This document shows positions 25,206-32,900 of a DNA stretch of 64,000 nucleotides, piece by piece. This DNA is from Bacteroidota bacterium (GTDB lineage Bacteria; Bacteroidota; Bacteroidia; NS11-12g; UBA9320), in assembly GCA_018700895.1 (NCBI GenBank), contig JABIUV010000031.1:62001-126000 (forward strand), written 5' to 3'. Numbering within the stretch: the first letter of the stretch is position 1; every line of letters begins with the position of its first letter. Both the position numbers and the translations under genes were made by a program. A model generated the notes under the pieces. It did not search any database and was not told where the DNA came from. It worked only from the letters and a program-made list of their open reading frames with translations.

Positions 25206-26456
25206 ATGGCAATCGAATTAAAAATTCCTTCCGTAGGAGAATCAGTAACCGAGGTGACTATAGCAGCTTGGCTAAAAGAAGACGGTGATTACGTAGAAAT
25301 GGATGAAGCAGTAGCAGAACTTGAAAGTGACAAGGCTACCGTGGAACTGAACGCTGAAAAAAGTGGTGTTCTGAAGATTCTAGTAGAAGAAGGTGAAGAT
25401 GTAGCTATAGATGCAGTAGTAGCAACAATAGACACTGACGCTCCAGCTCCAGAAGGTGTAAAAACTGAAAGCGAAAAACCAAAAGCTGAACCCGCTACAC
25501 CCACTCCTGATAGCAAACCCTTTAATTCGGAGATAAAAACAGAAGGACCCGCGGCAAATACGAACTACGCCACTGGGACACCAAGTCCTGCAGCAGGTAA
25601 GATATTAGCAGAGAAGGGAATCTCGGCTTCTGCTGTAAAAGGCACTGGCAAAGACGGCCGAATTACAAAGTATGATGCAATGATGGCCGAAGCTGGAGCA
25701 ATGGACTACAGCACTCCATCTGAACCAAGCCGTGAGCAGGAACGCAAAAAAATGAGTAACCTGCGTAAAACAATTGCACGCAGACTCGTATCAGCCAAAA
25801 ATGAAACGGCTATGCTAACTACCTTCAATGAGGTAAATATGCAGCCTATATTTGACACACGTAATCAATACAAAGAAAAATTCCGTGAGGAGCACGGCGT
25901 AGGTCTTGGCTTTATGTCATTCTTTACCCGAGCGTGTGCTCTTGCACTGCAGAAGTATCCTAAAGTAAATGCTTTCTTGGATGGTGAAGAAATCGTGATG
26001 AACGACTTTGTAGATGTATCTATAGCAGTAAGTAGTCCAAAGGGACTTATGGTTCCTGTAATGCGTAATGTTGAAAACATGACCATGTGGGAAATAGAAG
26101 CAGAGGTAAAACGCCTTGCACTCAAAGCACGAGACGGCAAACTTACCATCCCTGAAATGACTGGAGGTACATTTACCATCACAAATGGTGGCGTTTTTGG
26201 CAGTATGCTAAGCACACCAATAATTAACCCACCACAAAGTGCAATACTCGGTATGCACAACATAGTAGAGCGTGCAGTTGTGGAAAATGGCAACATTGTA
26301 GCTCGCCCAGTAATGTACGTAGCACTTAGCTATGACCACCGAATCATAGATGGCAAGGAGTCAGTAGGATTCTTAGTAACTGTGAAAAACTACCTAGAAA
26401 ATCCGGAGACTATGCTAATGGGTAAAGACCCAATGGATGTGCTAATGGGTATGTAA
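25206..26456 (+). CDS. sucB: Dihydrolipoyl succinyltransferase, E2 of 2-oxoglutarate dehydrogenase
   Basis: This E2 subunit carries succinyl groups on lipoate and passes them to CoA in the TCA cycle. The 416 residues have one N-terminal lipoyl domain (about 1-78) with the lipoylated lysine in [12 protein letters not shown] Pro/Ala/Glu-rich linker follows, then the E3-binding domain ([14 protein letters not shown] to GRITKYDAM, about 120-160). The C-terminal acyltransferase core ends in [16 protein letters not shown] with the catalytic His and Asp. DKATVEL plus a single lipoyl domain and the SucB-like core favour 2-oxoglutarate over pyruvate dehydrogenase. The sucA and lpd genes are not adjacent. 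Its own promoter and terminator make it monocistronic. Confidence 0.92.
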   Translation: MAIELKIPSVGESVTEVTIAAWLKEDGDYVEMDEAVAELESDKATVELNAEKSGVLKILVEEGEDVAIDAVVATIDTDAPAPEGVKTESEKPKAEPATPTPDSKPFNSEIKTEGPAANTNYATGTPSPAAGKILAEKGISASAVKGTGKDGRITKYDAMMAEAGAMDYSTPSEPSREQERKKMSNLRKTIARRLVSAKNETAMLTTFNEVNMQPIFDTRNQYKEKFREEHGVGLGFMSFFTRACALALQKYPKVNAFLDGEEIVMNDFVDVSIAVSSPKGLMVPVMRNVENMTMWEIEAEVKRLALKARDGKLTIPEMTGGTFTITNGGVFGSMLSTPIINPPQSAILGMHNIVERAVVENGNIVARPVMYVALSYDHRIIDGKESVGFLVTVKNYLENPETMLMGKDPMDVLMGM

Positions 26457-26479
26457 TACCATAATAGATATAACCAACA

Positions 26480-26517
26480 AAAAATCCCTAGCCTGAATAA
26501 GACTAGGGATTTTTTTG
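26480..26517 (+). terminator. Rho-independent terminator of sucB
   Basis: AAAATCCCTAG (26481-26491) pairs with CTAGGGATTTT (26503-26513) around an 11-nt loop, followed by a T-run. The arms resemble those of the TRL-operon terminator. Confidence 0.85.
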
Positions 26518-26565
26518 TAATATGATAACACATTACTAAGCTTTAGAGAGTAATATACAGTGTGA

Positions 26566-26730
26566 TTAATCCAATGCTTCGATACGTTTCAATATCGCAT
26601 CTGCTTCAGCAGCCTTAGCATCTGAAGCCGTTCTATTTACCGTACTAAGTTTGTGAGCTTCGCCCAGTAACTTCTCGTATTTATCCTCGAGTTTCTCCTT
26701 CTCCGTTTTTTTCTTAAATAATCCAAACAT
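26566..26730 (-). CDS. Lacal_2735-family small protein
   Basis: The 54-residue protein begins MFGLFKKKTEKEKLEDKYEK, continues LLGEAHKLSTVNRTASDAKA, then ends AILKRIEALD. This is the pattern of a small family found in many Bacteroidota (annotated after Lacal_2735). It is probably a soluble helical hairpin or coiled coil, and its function is unknown. I use the Met at 26730 because the family begins there; eight extra upstream residues have no support. It is convergent with sucB and divergent from the SPFH operon. Confidence 0.8.
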   Translation of the reverse strand: MFGLFKKKTEKEKLEDKYEKLLGEAHKLSTVNRTASDAKAAEADAILKRIEALD

Positions 26731-26858
26731 ACTTACGTAACACATTAACTTCACGATAGTTTAAGCAGCTATAGTAGTAGATGCTTAAGTGCCCTCTTAT
26801 CGGTTGTTTTGATAAATTGATAGCAATTTCGATAATAATTAAAAAATAATATTGATAT

Positions 26859-26903
26859 ATTTTTAATATCATTTTAATATCATTTTAATATCATTTTAAT
26901 ATC
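26859..26903 (+). repeat. Four tandem 11-bp AT-rich repeats before the SPFH operon
   Basis: Three perfect copies of ATTTTAATATC (26871-26903) follow one copy with an extra T (26859-26870). They end 11 bp before the ATG at 26915. The period is close to one helical turn, so the same face is presented each time. They may bind a regulator or bend DNA, or may be a slippage-prone promoter region. No clear TAnnTTTG box is present in this gap. Confidence 0.9.
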
Positions 26904-26914
26904 AAAACAACAAT

Positions 26915-27787
26915 ATGACACCATCAGGAACAACCTTTAAACCAATGAGTGGCTACATCGGCCTACTCGCTATGTTCATCATCGCACCTGCCGGCATTGC
27001 ACATGGTATAATGAACCAAAACGCATTCATCGTAGTAGCGGCTTTACTCATTTTCATATTTCTAGCCCTTGGACTTACCGCAGTAAGCCCAAATGGTTCC
27101 AGAGTTCTCACCTTGTTTGGTGCGTACAAAGGTACTGTGAGAGAAAATGGATTCTTTTTTATTAATCCTTTTTACAAAAAACAAAAAATAAGTTTGCGTG
27201 CTCGCAACTTAGATACTCCTCCTATCAAGGTAAATGACAGTCTAGGCAATCCTATCAAGATAGGAGCTGTAGTCGTATGGAAGGTAAAAGAGACGTTTAG
27301 AGCGGCATTTGATGTAGATGATTACCAAAACTTTGTAAACATACAGAGCGAGGCTGCTATTCGCAAGCTAGCTGGTGCGTACCCTTACGATGATTTTGAA
27401 GACGAAGACACTGGAGAGGTAAATCACCTCACACTAAGGAGTGGTGGTGCAGAAATAGACGAACGACTAGAAGACGCCCTTACTCGCAGACTAGAAATAG
27501 CTGGTATAGAAGTTATTGAAGCACGAATAAGCTACCTAGCATACTCTGAAGAAATAGCCAGTGCGATGTTACAGCGACAACAAGCCACTGCTATCATTGC
27601 CGCAAGACGTAAAATAGTAGAAGGTGCCGTGGGTATGGTAGACGATGCTCTACAACAACTCAGTGCAAAAAAAATAGTAGAGCTAGACGATGACAAAAAA
27701 GCTGCTATGGTGAGTAATCTCCTGGTCGTACTTTGTTCAGACAAAGCAGCCAACCCGATAGTAAATGCAGGCACATTGCATAACTAA
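26915..27787 (+). CDS. SPFH/Band 7 domain membrane protein
   Basis: The 290-residue protein has two adjacent membrane segments at the N-terminus (about 14-32 and 38-55). The SPFH domain follows (SPNGSRVLTLFGAYKGTVRE, VNDSLGNPIKIGAVVVWKV, then the YVNF-like YQNFVNIQSEAAIRKLAGAY). A helical region with RQQATAIIAARRKIVEGAVG and DDDKKAAMVSNLLVVLCSD closes it. Such proteins form cage-like oligomers in membrane microdomains. It is a different subgroup from FloA at 42 kb and from prohibitin-like proteins. It heads a four-gene unit whose last member is a ribbon-helix-helix protein, so the unit may be self-regulated. Confidence 0.9.
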   Translation: MTPSGTTFKPMSGYIGLLAMFIIAPAGIAHGIMNQNAFIVVAALLIFIFLALGLTAVSPNGSRVLTLFGAYKGTVRENGFFFINPFYKKQKISLRARNLDTPPIKVNDSLGNPIKIGAVVVWKVKETFRAAFDVDDYQNFVNIQSEAAIRKLAGAYPYDDFEDEDTGEVNHLTLRSGGAEIDERLEDALTRRLEIAGIEVIEARISYLAYSEEIASAMLQRQQATAIIAARRKIVEGAVGMVDDALQQLSAKKIVELDDDKKAAMVSNLLVVLCSDKAANPIVNAGTLHN

Positions 27788-27813
27788 ATAAGGTTAAGTC
27801 TAAGATTAGAACA

Positions 27814-28305
27814 ATGAATCGACTAAATGCAAGTTTTAAGGAAGAGCAATACATCAATATGTGGTGGTTTCGTCTAATCCTAGCAGGGTCATTGGCAGTA
27901 GTTATTTGGGCAGTCTACGAAACATGGGGGAGCACTCAATTATATGAAAATATCGGAGCTGCCATTTTGTTTTGGGGTTCTCTTCTAATAGGCACGCTAA
28001 TAATAATTGCGGTCTGGTTCTGGAAACTAACTACACATATAGACAACTATGGCATTACTGTAAAATGCCTGTTTATCAATAAAAAAGTAAACTGGGACGA
28101 GATAGAGCACTTGGAAGTACTAGACTATGGATTTATAGGTGGATGGGGCGTGCGTATAGGCACCAAATATGGCACAGTGTACAATACTTCTGGGAGCAAA
28201 GGGATGGCTGTAGTACTCAAGAACAATAAGAAGTTCCTAATAGGAATACAAAAAGAACAAGAATTAAAAAAGATAGTAGAGAAATGGAAAAATACATCAT
28301 TATAA
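27814..28305 (+). CDS. Membrane protein with a PH-like domain
   Basis: The 163-residue protein has two membrane helices (about 17-37 and 47-68). It then has a soluble beta-rich part reading ITVKCLFINKKVNWDEIEHL, EVLDYGFIGGWGVRIG, TVYNTSGSKGMAVVLKNNKK and FLIGIQKEQELKKIVEKW. This looks like the YdbT/YdbS type of bacterial PH domain with the conserved GWGxR turn. It lies 26 bp after the SPFH gene, so it is probably an accessory of the SPFH assembly. The 3' end overlaps the next small gene by 22 bp, which supports coupled translation. Function is unknown. Confidence 0.78.
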   Translation: MNRLNASFKEEQYINMWWFRLILAGSLAVVIWAVYETWGSTQLYENIGAAILFWGSLLIGTLIIIAVWFWKLTTHIDNYGITVKCLFINKKVNWDEIEHLEVLDYGFIGGWGVRIGTKYGTVYNTSGSKGMAVVLKNNKKFLIGIQKEQELKKIVEKWKNTSL

Positions 28306-28436
28306 GAGCAAAGGCTTTTCAAGGAATGGACAAATTTGACAAGAAGATAAACGAGATGGCTCAAAAAGGATATCGACCTATCGCAATGTCCGGAGAGTCA
28401 GGCACTAATGTTTTAATGGGAAAAATACAGTATTAA
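28284..28436 (+). CDS. Small DUF4177-like protein, 50 residues
   Basis: This gene overlaps the upstream membrane-protein gene by 22 bp and encodes MEKYIIIRAKAFQGMDKFDK, then KINEMAQKGYRPIAMSG, then a final strand. A short strand, a helix with NEMAQKGYR and two final strands match the small DUF4177/DUF1737-type fold, although I cannot confirm a family. Its frame, overlap and lack of gaps to either neighbour make a real gene likely. It lies 4 bp before the ribbon-helix-helix gene. Confidence 0.68.
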   Translation: MEKYIIIRAKAFQGMDKFDKKINEMAQKGYRPIAMSGESGTNVLMGKIQY

Positions 28437-28440
28437 GCCG

Positions 28441-28602
28441 ATGGGCAAGAAAAAAGCTTTTGCACTCAGAGTAGACGAAAAAATGCTAGCTGCATTAGAA
28501 AAATGGGCGGCAGATGAATTCAGAAGCACCAATGGGCAAATAGAATACTTGCTGCACGCAGCATTGAAAAAGGCTAAGAGGCAGCCTAAGGACAAGGCAT
28601 AG
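28441..28602 (+). CDS. Arc-like ribbon-helix-helix DNA-binding protein
   Basis: The 53-residue protein reads KKAFALRVDEKMLAALEKWA, then ADEFRSTNGQIEYLLHAALK and a basic tail. That is the Arc/MetJ ribbon-helix-helix fold: a strand FALRVD, a first helix, the turn RSTNGQ, and a second helix. RHH proteins bind operators as dimers or tetramers. As the last gene of the SPFH operon, it may autoregulate the unit, possibly through the 11-bp repeats at 26859-26903, but this is an inference. The repeats have a spacing that would suit cooperative dimers. No toxin-like partner is adjacent. Confidence 0.8.
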   Translation: MGKKKAFALRVDEKMLAALEKWAADEFRSTNGQIEYLLHAALKKAKRQPKDKA

Positions 28603-28710
28603 ATGTGACAATCATAACATTGGATACATTCAATAAATCATTTTGAAACTATGCTCTGATTGCCCCAAGTGAGAACCGTCTCTTGTATCAATTTGCTTAA
28701 AGTCAATTAC

Positions 28711-28740
28711 TTAAATCTTCACGAAGAATTGATACTTTTG
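28711..28740 (+). promoter_or_regulatory. Promoter of the ZIP gene, TTA-N19-TACTTTTG
   Basis: TTA (28711-28713), 19 bp, then TACTTTTG (28733-28740) lies exactly 5 nt before the ATG at 28746. This implies a leaderless transcript. Confidence 0.65.
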
Positions 28741-28745
28741 CAGCC

Positions 28746-29462
28746 ATGCATTTTTGGTGGCTTTTTCTACTATTTTTCTTTCCGTTCATAGGCGGAGTAA
28801 TTGGTCTTGTGATACAGTCTGAGAAGACCCGCCAGCTCAAACTTTTCTTGGCATTTAGTGGAGCATTCCTCATAAGCATTACCATACTCAACCTAATACC
28901 AGAGGTATACGAAAAAGTAGGACACAAAGCTGGTTACTACATTCTTGCAGGATTTTTTCTGCAAATCGTCCTCGATTTTTTCACCAAGGGAATAGAGCAC
29001 GGACACCTTCATATACACGACCTAAAGAGAGGATTTCCCTTCTCATTATTCATAGCCTTGAGCTTACACGCTCTCGTAGAAGGATTAGGTCTGGGCGGAG
29101 GAGCTTTTAGTGAGTCCATTCAGAATAACATGGTGTTGGCCATTGGGCTACACGAGCTTCCTGCTGCTTTTGCTCTAGCCGTAGTCCTCAAAAGCGTATT
29201 TTCCAAAAGCAATACCAACTATCTGTATATCGCCATATATGCAGCAATGGTGCCATTAGGAATGCTAATTGGCTCATCATTAGTAGGGTATGAAGAGTTT
29301 CTGACTGGACTAATTGGGCTTGTAATAGGTGTGTTTCTGCACATCAGCACTACCATTCTTTTTGAGAACAATGAGAGCCATACCTACGGAAGGTACAAAT
29401 TAGTGGCTATAGTCATTGGACTAGGAGTAGCTCTACTCGCTGTAAATTTCCACATACATTGA
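28746..29462 (+). CDS. ZIP-family metal transporter
   Basis: The 238-residue membrane protein has about eight helices. The two ZIP signature helices are visible as SLHALVEGLGLG and IGLHELPAAFALA, whose His and Glu residues form the binuclear metal site. A His-rich loop, IEHGHLHIHDL, precedes them, as is typical of zinc/iron transporters. The metal is probably zinc, but the sequence does not exclude iron or manganese. The stop codon TGA overlaps the TTG start of the downstream L,D-transpeptidase-like gene (TTGA at 29459-29462). Confidence 0.9.
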   Translation: MHFWWLFLLFFFPFIGGVIGLVIQSEKTRQLKLFLAFSGAFLISITILNLIPEVYEKVGHKAGYYILAGFFLQIVLDFFTKGIEHGHLHIHDLKRGFPFSLFIALSLHALVEGLGLGGGAFSESIQNNMVLAIGLHELPAAFALAVVLKSVFSKSNTNYLYIAIYAAMVPLGMLIGSSLVGYEEFLTGLIGLVIGVFLHISTTILFENNESHTYGRYKLVAIVIGLGVALLAVNFHIH

Positions 29463-30103
29463 ACCCCAATTTCTTAATACGGGTCTTATTGTACATCGCG
29501 ATGTTGGTAATGGCGATTTACTTTGTATATGTATTATTGCCCAATAGCAACGAATCTAGACCTCCAAAAACCTCCATTCCCATTCGAGTGGAATACCTGC
29601 AGAAATCTGACCGTATAGATGAGGCCACAACCTATGCAGATAGCTTAGGTTACTACAAAGAACTAGCACTACTCATAGACCTAACGGCACATTCTGGCAA
29701 TTATCGACTTTTTGGCATAAATCTGAACACCAAAGACATACTAGTGAAAGGACTCGTAGCTCACGGTCATTGCCAAAGTACCGACAACAGATTTGCTCAG
29801 TTCAGCAACCAAACAGGAAGCAATTGCTCTAGCCTAGGCCATTATAAAATTGGTGGCAAGTATGACGGTAATTTTGGGACAAGCTATAAACTGCTAGGCA
29901 AAGATACTAGCAACAGCAATGCTATGGAACGTTACGTAGTGCTCCACTCCCACGCGTGCATACCCAATGAAGAGCAGGACGACGACATTTGCCTCAGTGA
30001 AGGTTGTCCTACGGTATCACCAGAGGTCTTAAGTAAGCTTGAGCCGCTTATTGACAGAGCAGACAAACCCATATTGCTTTGGATATATGCCGATGAGCTA
30101 TAG
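29459..30103 (+). CDS. Murein L,D-transpeptidase catalytic domain-like protein (YkuD_2)
   Basis: The 214-residue protein starts with a TTG that overlaps the ZIP stop codon. It has one N-terminal membrane anchor (FLIRVLLYIAMLVMAIYFVY). The periplasmic domain matches the YkuD_2 family: ALLIDLTAHSGNYRLF, VAHGHCQ, FSNQTGSNCSSLGHYKIGG, ERYVVLHSHACIP and SEGCPTVS with the likely catalytic cysteine. Such proteins are thought to act on peptidoglycan, but activity is unproven for most. An ATG inside the anchor (residue 15) would shorten the helix, so the TTG is preferred. Its end overlaps the convergent response-regulator gene by 6 bp. Confidence 0.82.
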   Translation: MNPNFLIRVLLYIAMLVMAIYFVYVLLPNSNESRPPKTSIPIRVEYLQKSDRIDEATTYADSLGYYKELALLIDLTAHSGNYRLFGINLNTKDILVKGLVAHGHCQSTDNRFAQFSNQTGSNCSSLGHYKIGGKYDGNFGTSYKLLGKDTSNSNAMERYVVLHSHACIPNEEQDDDICLSEGCPTVSPEVLSKLEPLIDRADKPILLWIYADEL

Positions 30104-30847
30104 CCCCAAATGCTCTAACAAGGCACTTTTCATGCGGGCAGAGACTTCTACTTCGCTCCCATCGGTCATTACGAGCACACCTCCTCTTCCTCTGCGGTAA
30201 GCAGCTATATAATCAGTATTTACAATGTGTGATTTATGTACACGCATAATATTTGCGTTGTCTTCTAAACTCTCAAAAAATTTGAGTGTCTTACTGATGA
30301 TTTTCTTTTTACCATCGGCAAGGTATATATCGGCATAATTTCCACTTCCAGATATGCGAATAATTTGAGCGGCGACTACTATTTCAAAACCACTTTGATT
30401 AGGCAAAACAATTCGTTGAATGTTGGTTTGACCTAAGTTATCTTTCAGTACCTTTTTTAGTTCACCAATGTTATCTTCTTGTGCCATGGCTTGCACCTTT
30501 TCTACTGCATTTACCAGTTCGTCTATACTTATAGGTTTCAGTATATAATAGGCTGCACTGTAATTGAGTGCTTTTATAGCATAATCGCTATAGGCTGTGA
30601 TAAATATAGTCTGGTAGTCTACACCTTCCGTCTGTTCTAGTACATCAAAGGCGTTGCCAAAAGGCATCTCCACATCTAGAAACACTAAATCAGGCTTATG
30701 CTCGTGAATAGCAACAATGGCTTGTTTAGCGTCATTGGCCTTGGCTACAATTTTTAGATTAGTGCAATATTTCAGCACATAACTTTCTATTAAGTCTCTG
30801 CTCGTTTGCTCATCATCGGCTATTATCACGCTTAATGTGTTAGGCAT
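30098..30847 (-). CDS. LytTR-family response regulator
   Basis: The 249-residue regulator has an N-terminal receiver domain: ADDEQTSR, the phospho-accepting Asp in LVFLDVEMPFG (about residue 57), the conserved Thr in IFITAYSDYAI, and Lys in ILKPISI. Its C-terminal LytTR DNA-binding domain runs from about residue 150 (RISGSGNYADIYLADGKKKI, then MRVHKSHIVNTDYI). The 5' end overlaps the sensor-kinase gene by 8 bp, so the two form a coupled two-component unit. The targets are unknown; LytTR regulators often control envelope or extracellular functions in this phylum. Confidence 0.93.
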   Translation of the reverse strand: MPNTLSVIIADDEQTSRDLIESYVLKYCTNLKIVAKANDAKQAIVAIHEHKPDLVFLDVEMPFGNAFDVLEQTEGVDYQTIFITAYSDYAIKALNYSAAYYILKPISIDELVNAVEKVQAMAQEDNIGELKKVLKDNLGQTNIQRIVLPNQSGFEIVVAAQIIRISGSGNYADIYLADGKKKIISKTLKFFESLEDNANIMRVHKSHIVNTDYIAAYRRGRGGVLVMTDGSEVEVSARMKSALLEHLGL

Positions 30848-32714
30848 AAATCGGCAATTTTAATTCAACATCGGTTCCTGTTTCGCCCTCCGTATTCAGA
30901 TCAGTCACTGTGACCGCATAGTGGCGTTTGTAAAGTTTATTGAGTAGCAATAGTCGTTCTTGCGTATGCGACATTCCAGTACTTTTATAGTCTTTCTGAT
31001 GGGTTGTTTTGAGTTGTTGCGATTGCTTTCTGCCAATGCCATTATCTGTTATACCCACAATTAAGGTATCGTCTTTCTGTGATATGCTTACCAGCAGTAA
31101 CCCTTTAGATTCGCGGTAGCGTAAGCCGTGCCACACGGCATTTTCGATGTATGGCTGAATAAGCATAGGCGGCACAGTGATGAGCTGCGTTTGCGTGTCG
31201 GTATCTACATCAAGCTGATAATCAAACTTATCTGGAAAACGTGAGTGCTCCAAAGATAAGTAAATCTCTAACGAACGTAGCTCCTCATCTAACGGGATGG
31301 ACTCGTTATTAGAATTATTAAGTACAGAACGCATGAGTTTAGAGAAATCGGCCAAGTACCTATTTGCCTTGCGTTCTTCGTTTTGACTTATAAAACCGTT
31401 GACTGAATTGAGGGAATTGAAAATAAAATGAGGATTCATCTGACTACGAAGCGATGCCAATCGTATCCGCATATTCGATTCTTGTTTTTCACGAATATTT
31501 TTTACCAAGAAGTAGGTAAGCACTGCAAATAAGGCCAATCCTAGCACTAACAATCCGATAGTCCATTGTTGACGGCGAATGGATTTTTCTTTCTCCAGCT
31601 GCTTTTCTTCCAGCTCGCGAATTCGCGTTTCTTGAATCTCATACTTGGTGGTTAGCATTTCATTCTGCATACGGCTTGCCATTTCTAAGAGTTTTATAGA
31701 ATCTAACAAGGCAATGTACTCCTTATATTTAGCAAGTGCCTTATCATACTCACCTGATTTCTCATAGGCTTGCGACAGTTTTTCGACGGCCCGTATTCGG
31801 TCTATAGAAGGTTCCTCGTCGGGTATTGGGGCACTACTCTTCTCCAAAAACGGCTTTGCTTTTTCGGCATCGGTATTCAGGAGTGTATTACCGATGTTAT
31901 AGTTAATTGTACGTTGTACTTCGGGGCTTATGTCATCTCGCGAAGAGTCTGCATATGCTTGCTGTGTTTCGAGATTAATCTCAGTTAATCCGTTTTGATC
32001 ATACACGTTCCAAGCAGAGTTTAACGTATTGATACCAACACTATCGTTGCGTGTTTTCTTGGCGTTTTGTAGTGCTTGCCCTATCAATTTTACCCCTTGG
32101 GCGGTATCTTTTTGGGCGAGGTATAAGTCACCCAATTCCAGGTAAATATCTATTTTTTGAACGGGGTCTAGGGCCAAGTTATATTTCAACTCCTGTTCCA
32201 AGTCATTTATGGCTTCTTTGCTCCTGCCAGCTTGCTTTTTTATCTTAGAGTTGCTGATGGTATAACCTGTTTTGCGGTAGCTCGAGTTAGTTTTTTGCTC
32301 GGCTTGTTCGTAGCTACTACTTGAACTCTTATAATCATTGATAGCCTCGTAACTTTTACCGAGGTACTTTAGTGTGTATTCTTCGCTTTTTTCGTCTTTT
32401 ATCTTTTGATAAATGACTTTAGCCTTATTAAAGTACTCAATGGCTTTGGTGTAATCTCCCGCATTAAAATACAAAGTACCCAAAGTGTTGTATGCACTCG
32501 CCTCAGAGCGTAAATCTTTTTGCTGCTTACTCTGAACTACCGCATCGGTTGCCAGTTTGAAGGCGTCCAAAGGTTCTGATATCACCTTCTTATTAGCATC
32601 GTCAACTAACCGGGTTGCACGATTTACATCTTGGTCTTGCTTGCTTTGAGCAAGAGTCCCATTCGCTGCTAGACTCAATACCAGTAGGACACTATATTTT
32701 AACCAAACCTTCAC
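30840..32714 (-). CDS. LytS-type sensor histidine kinase with a periplasmic TPR region
   Basis: The protein of about 624 residues has a signal peptide (YSVLLVLSLAANGTLAQ). About 300 residues of TPR-like helical repeats follow (for example AYNTLGTLYFNAGDYTKAIE), then a coiled-coil and one membrane helix (QWTIGLLVLGLALFAVLTYF). The cytosolic part is a His_kinase domain with SQMNPHFIFNSLNSV, whose His is the phosphorylation site. A HATPase follows (PYIENAVWHGLRY, ITDNGIGRK). I prefer the GTG at 32714, since a TATATTCG box (32725-32732) lies just upstream. The alternative GTG at 32753 would add 13 residues before the signal peptide. It pairs with the overlapping LytTR regulator. Confidence 0.9.
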   Translation of the reverse strand: MKVWLKYSVLLVLSLAANGTLAQSKQDQDVNRATRLVDDANKKVISEPLDAFKLATDAVVQSKQQKDLRSEASAYNTLGTLYFNAGDYTKAIEYFNKAKVIYQKIKDEKSEEYTLKYLGKSYEAINDYKSSSSSYEQAEQKTNSSYRKTGYTISNSKIKKQAGRSKEAINDLEQELKYNLALDPVQKIDIYLELGDLYLAQKDTAQGVKLIGQALQNAKKTRNDSVGINTLNSAWNVYDQNGLTEINLETQQAYADSSRDDISPEVQRTINYNIGNTLLNTDAEKAKPFLEKSSAPIPDEEPSIDRIRAVEKLSQAYEKSGEYDKALAKYKEYIALLDSIKLLEMASRMQNEMLTTKYEIQETRIRELEEKQLEKEKSIRRQQWTIGLLVLGLALFAVLTYFLVKNIREKQESNMRIRLASLRSQMNPHFIFNSLNSVNGFISQNEERKANRYLADFSKLMRSVLNNSNNESIPLDEELRSLEIYLSLEHSRFPDKFDYQLDVDTDTQTQLITVPPMLIQPYIENAVWHGLRYRESKGLLLVSISQKDDTLIVGITDNGIGRKQSQQLKTTHQKDYKSTGMSHTQERLLLLNKLYKRHYAVTVTDLNTEGETGTDVELKLPIYA

Positions 32715-32900
32715 TTTGTGGATACGAATATACGCTATCAGAAATGAGGACACACGCTATCTTGTAGCACGAGGACACTATTCTTACCACATTATCTCCG
32801 CCTTTTACACGTTCACACACTCAGCAAGCACATTCACCTATTTACGCCAAAACAGAAGAATGCATCCCGCAATTTTGAACTGAAATTAATCGTAAAACAA

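Noticed and set aside
26859-26903. CRISPR-like array
   Set aside because: The units are 11 bp with no spacers and there are no cas genes. This is a simple tandem repeat.
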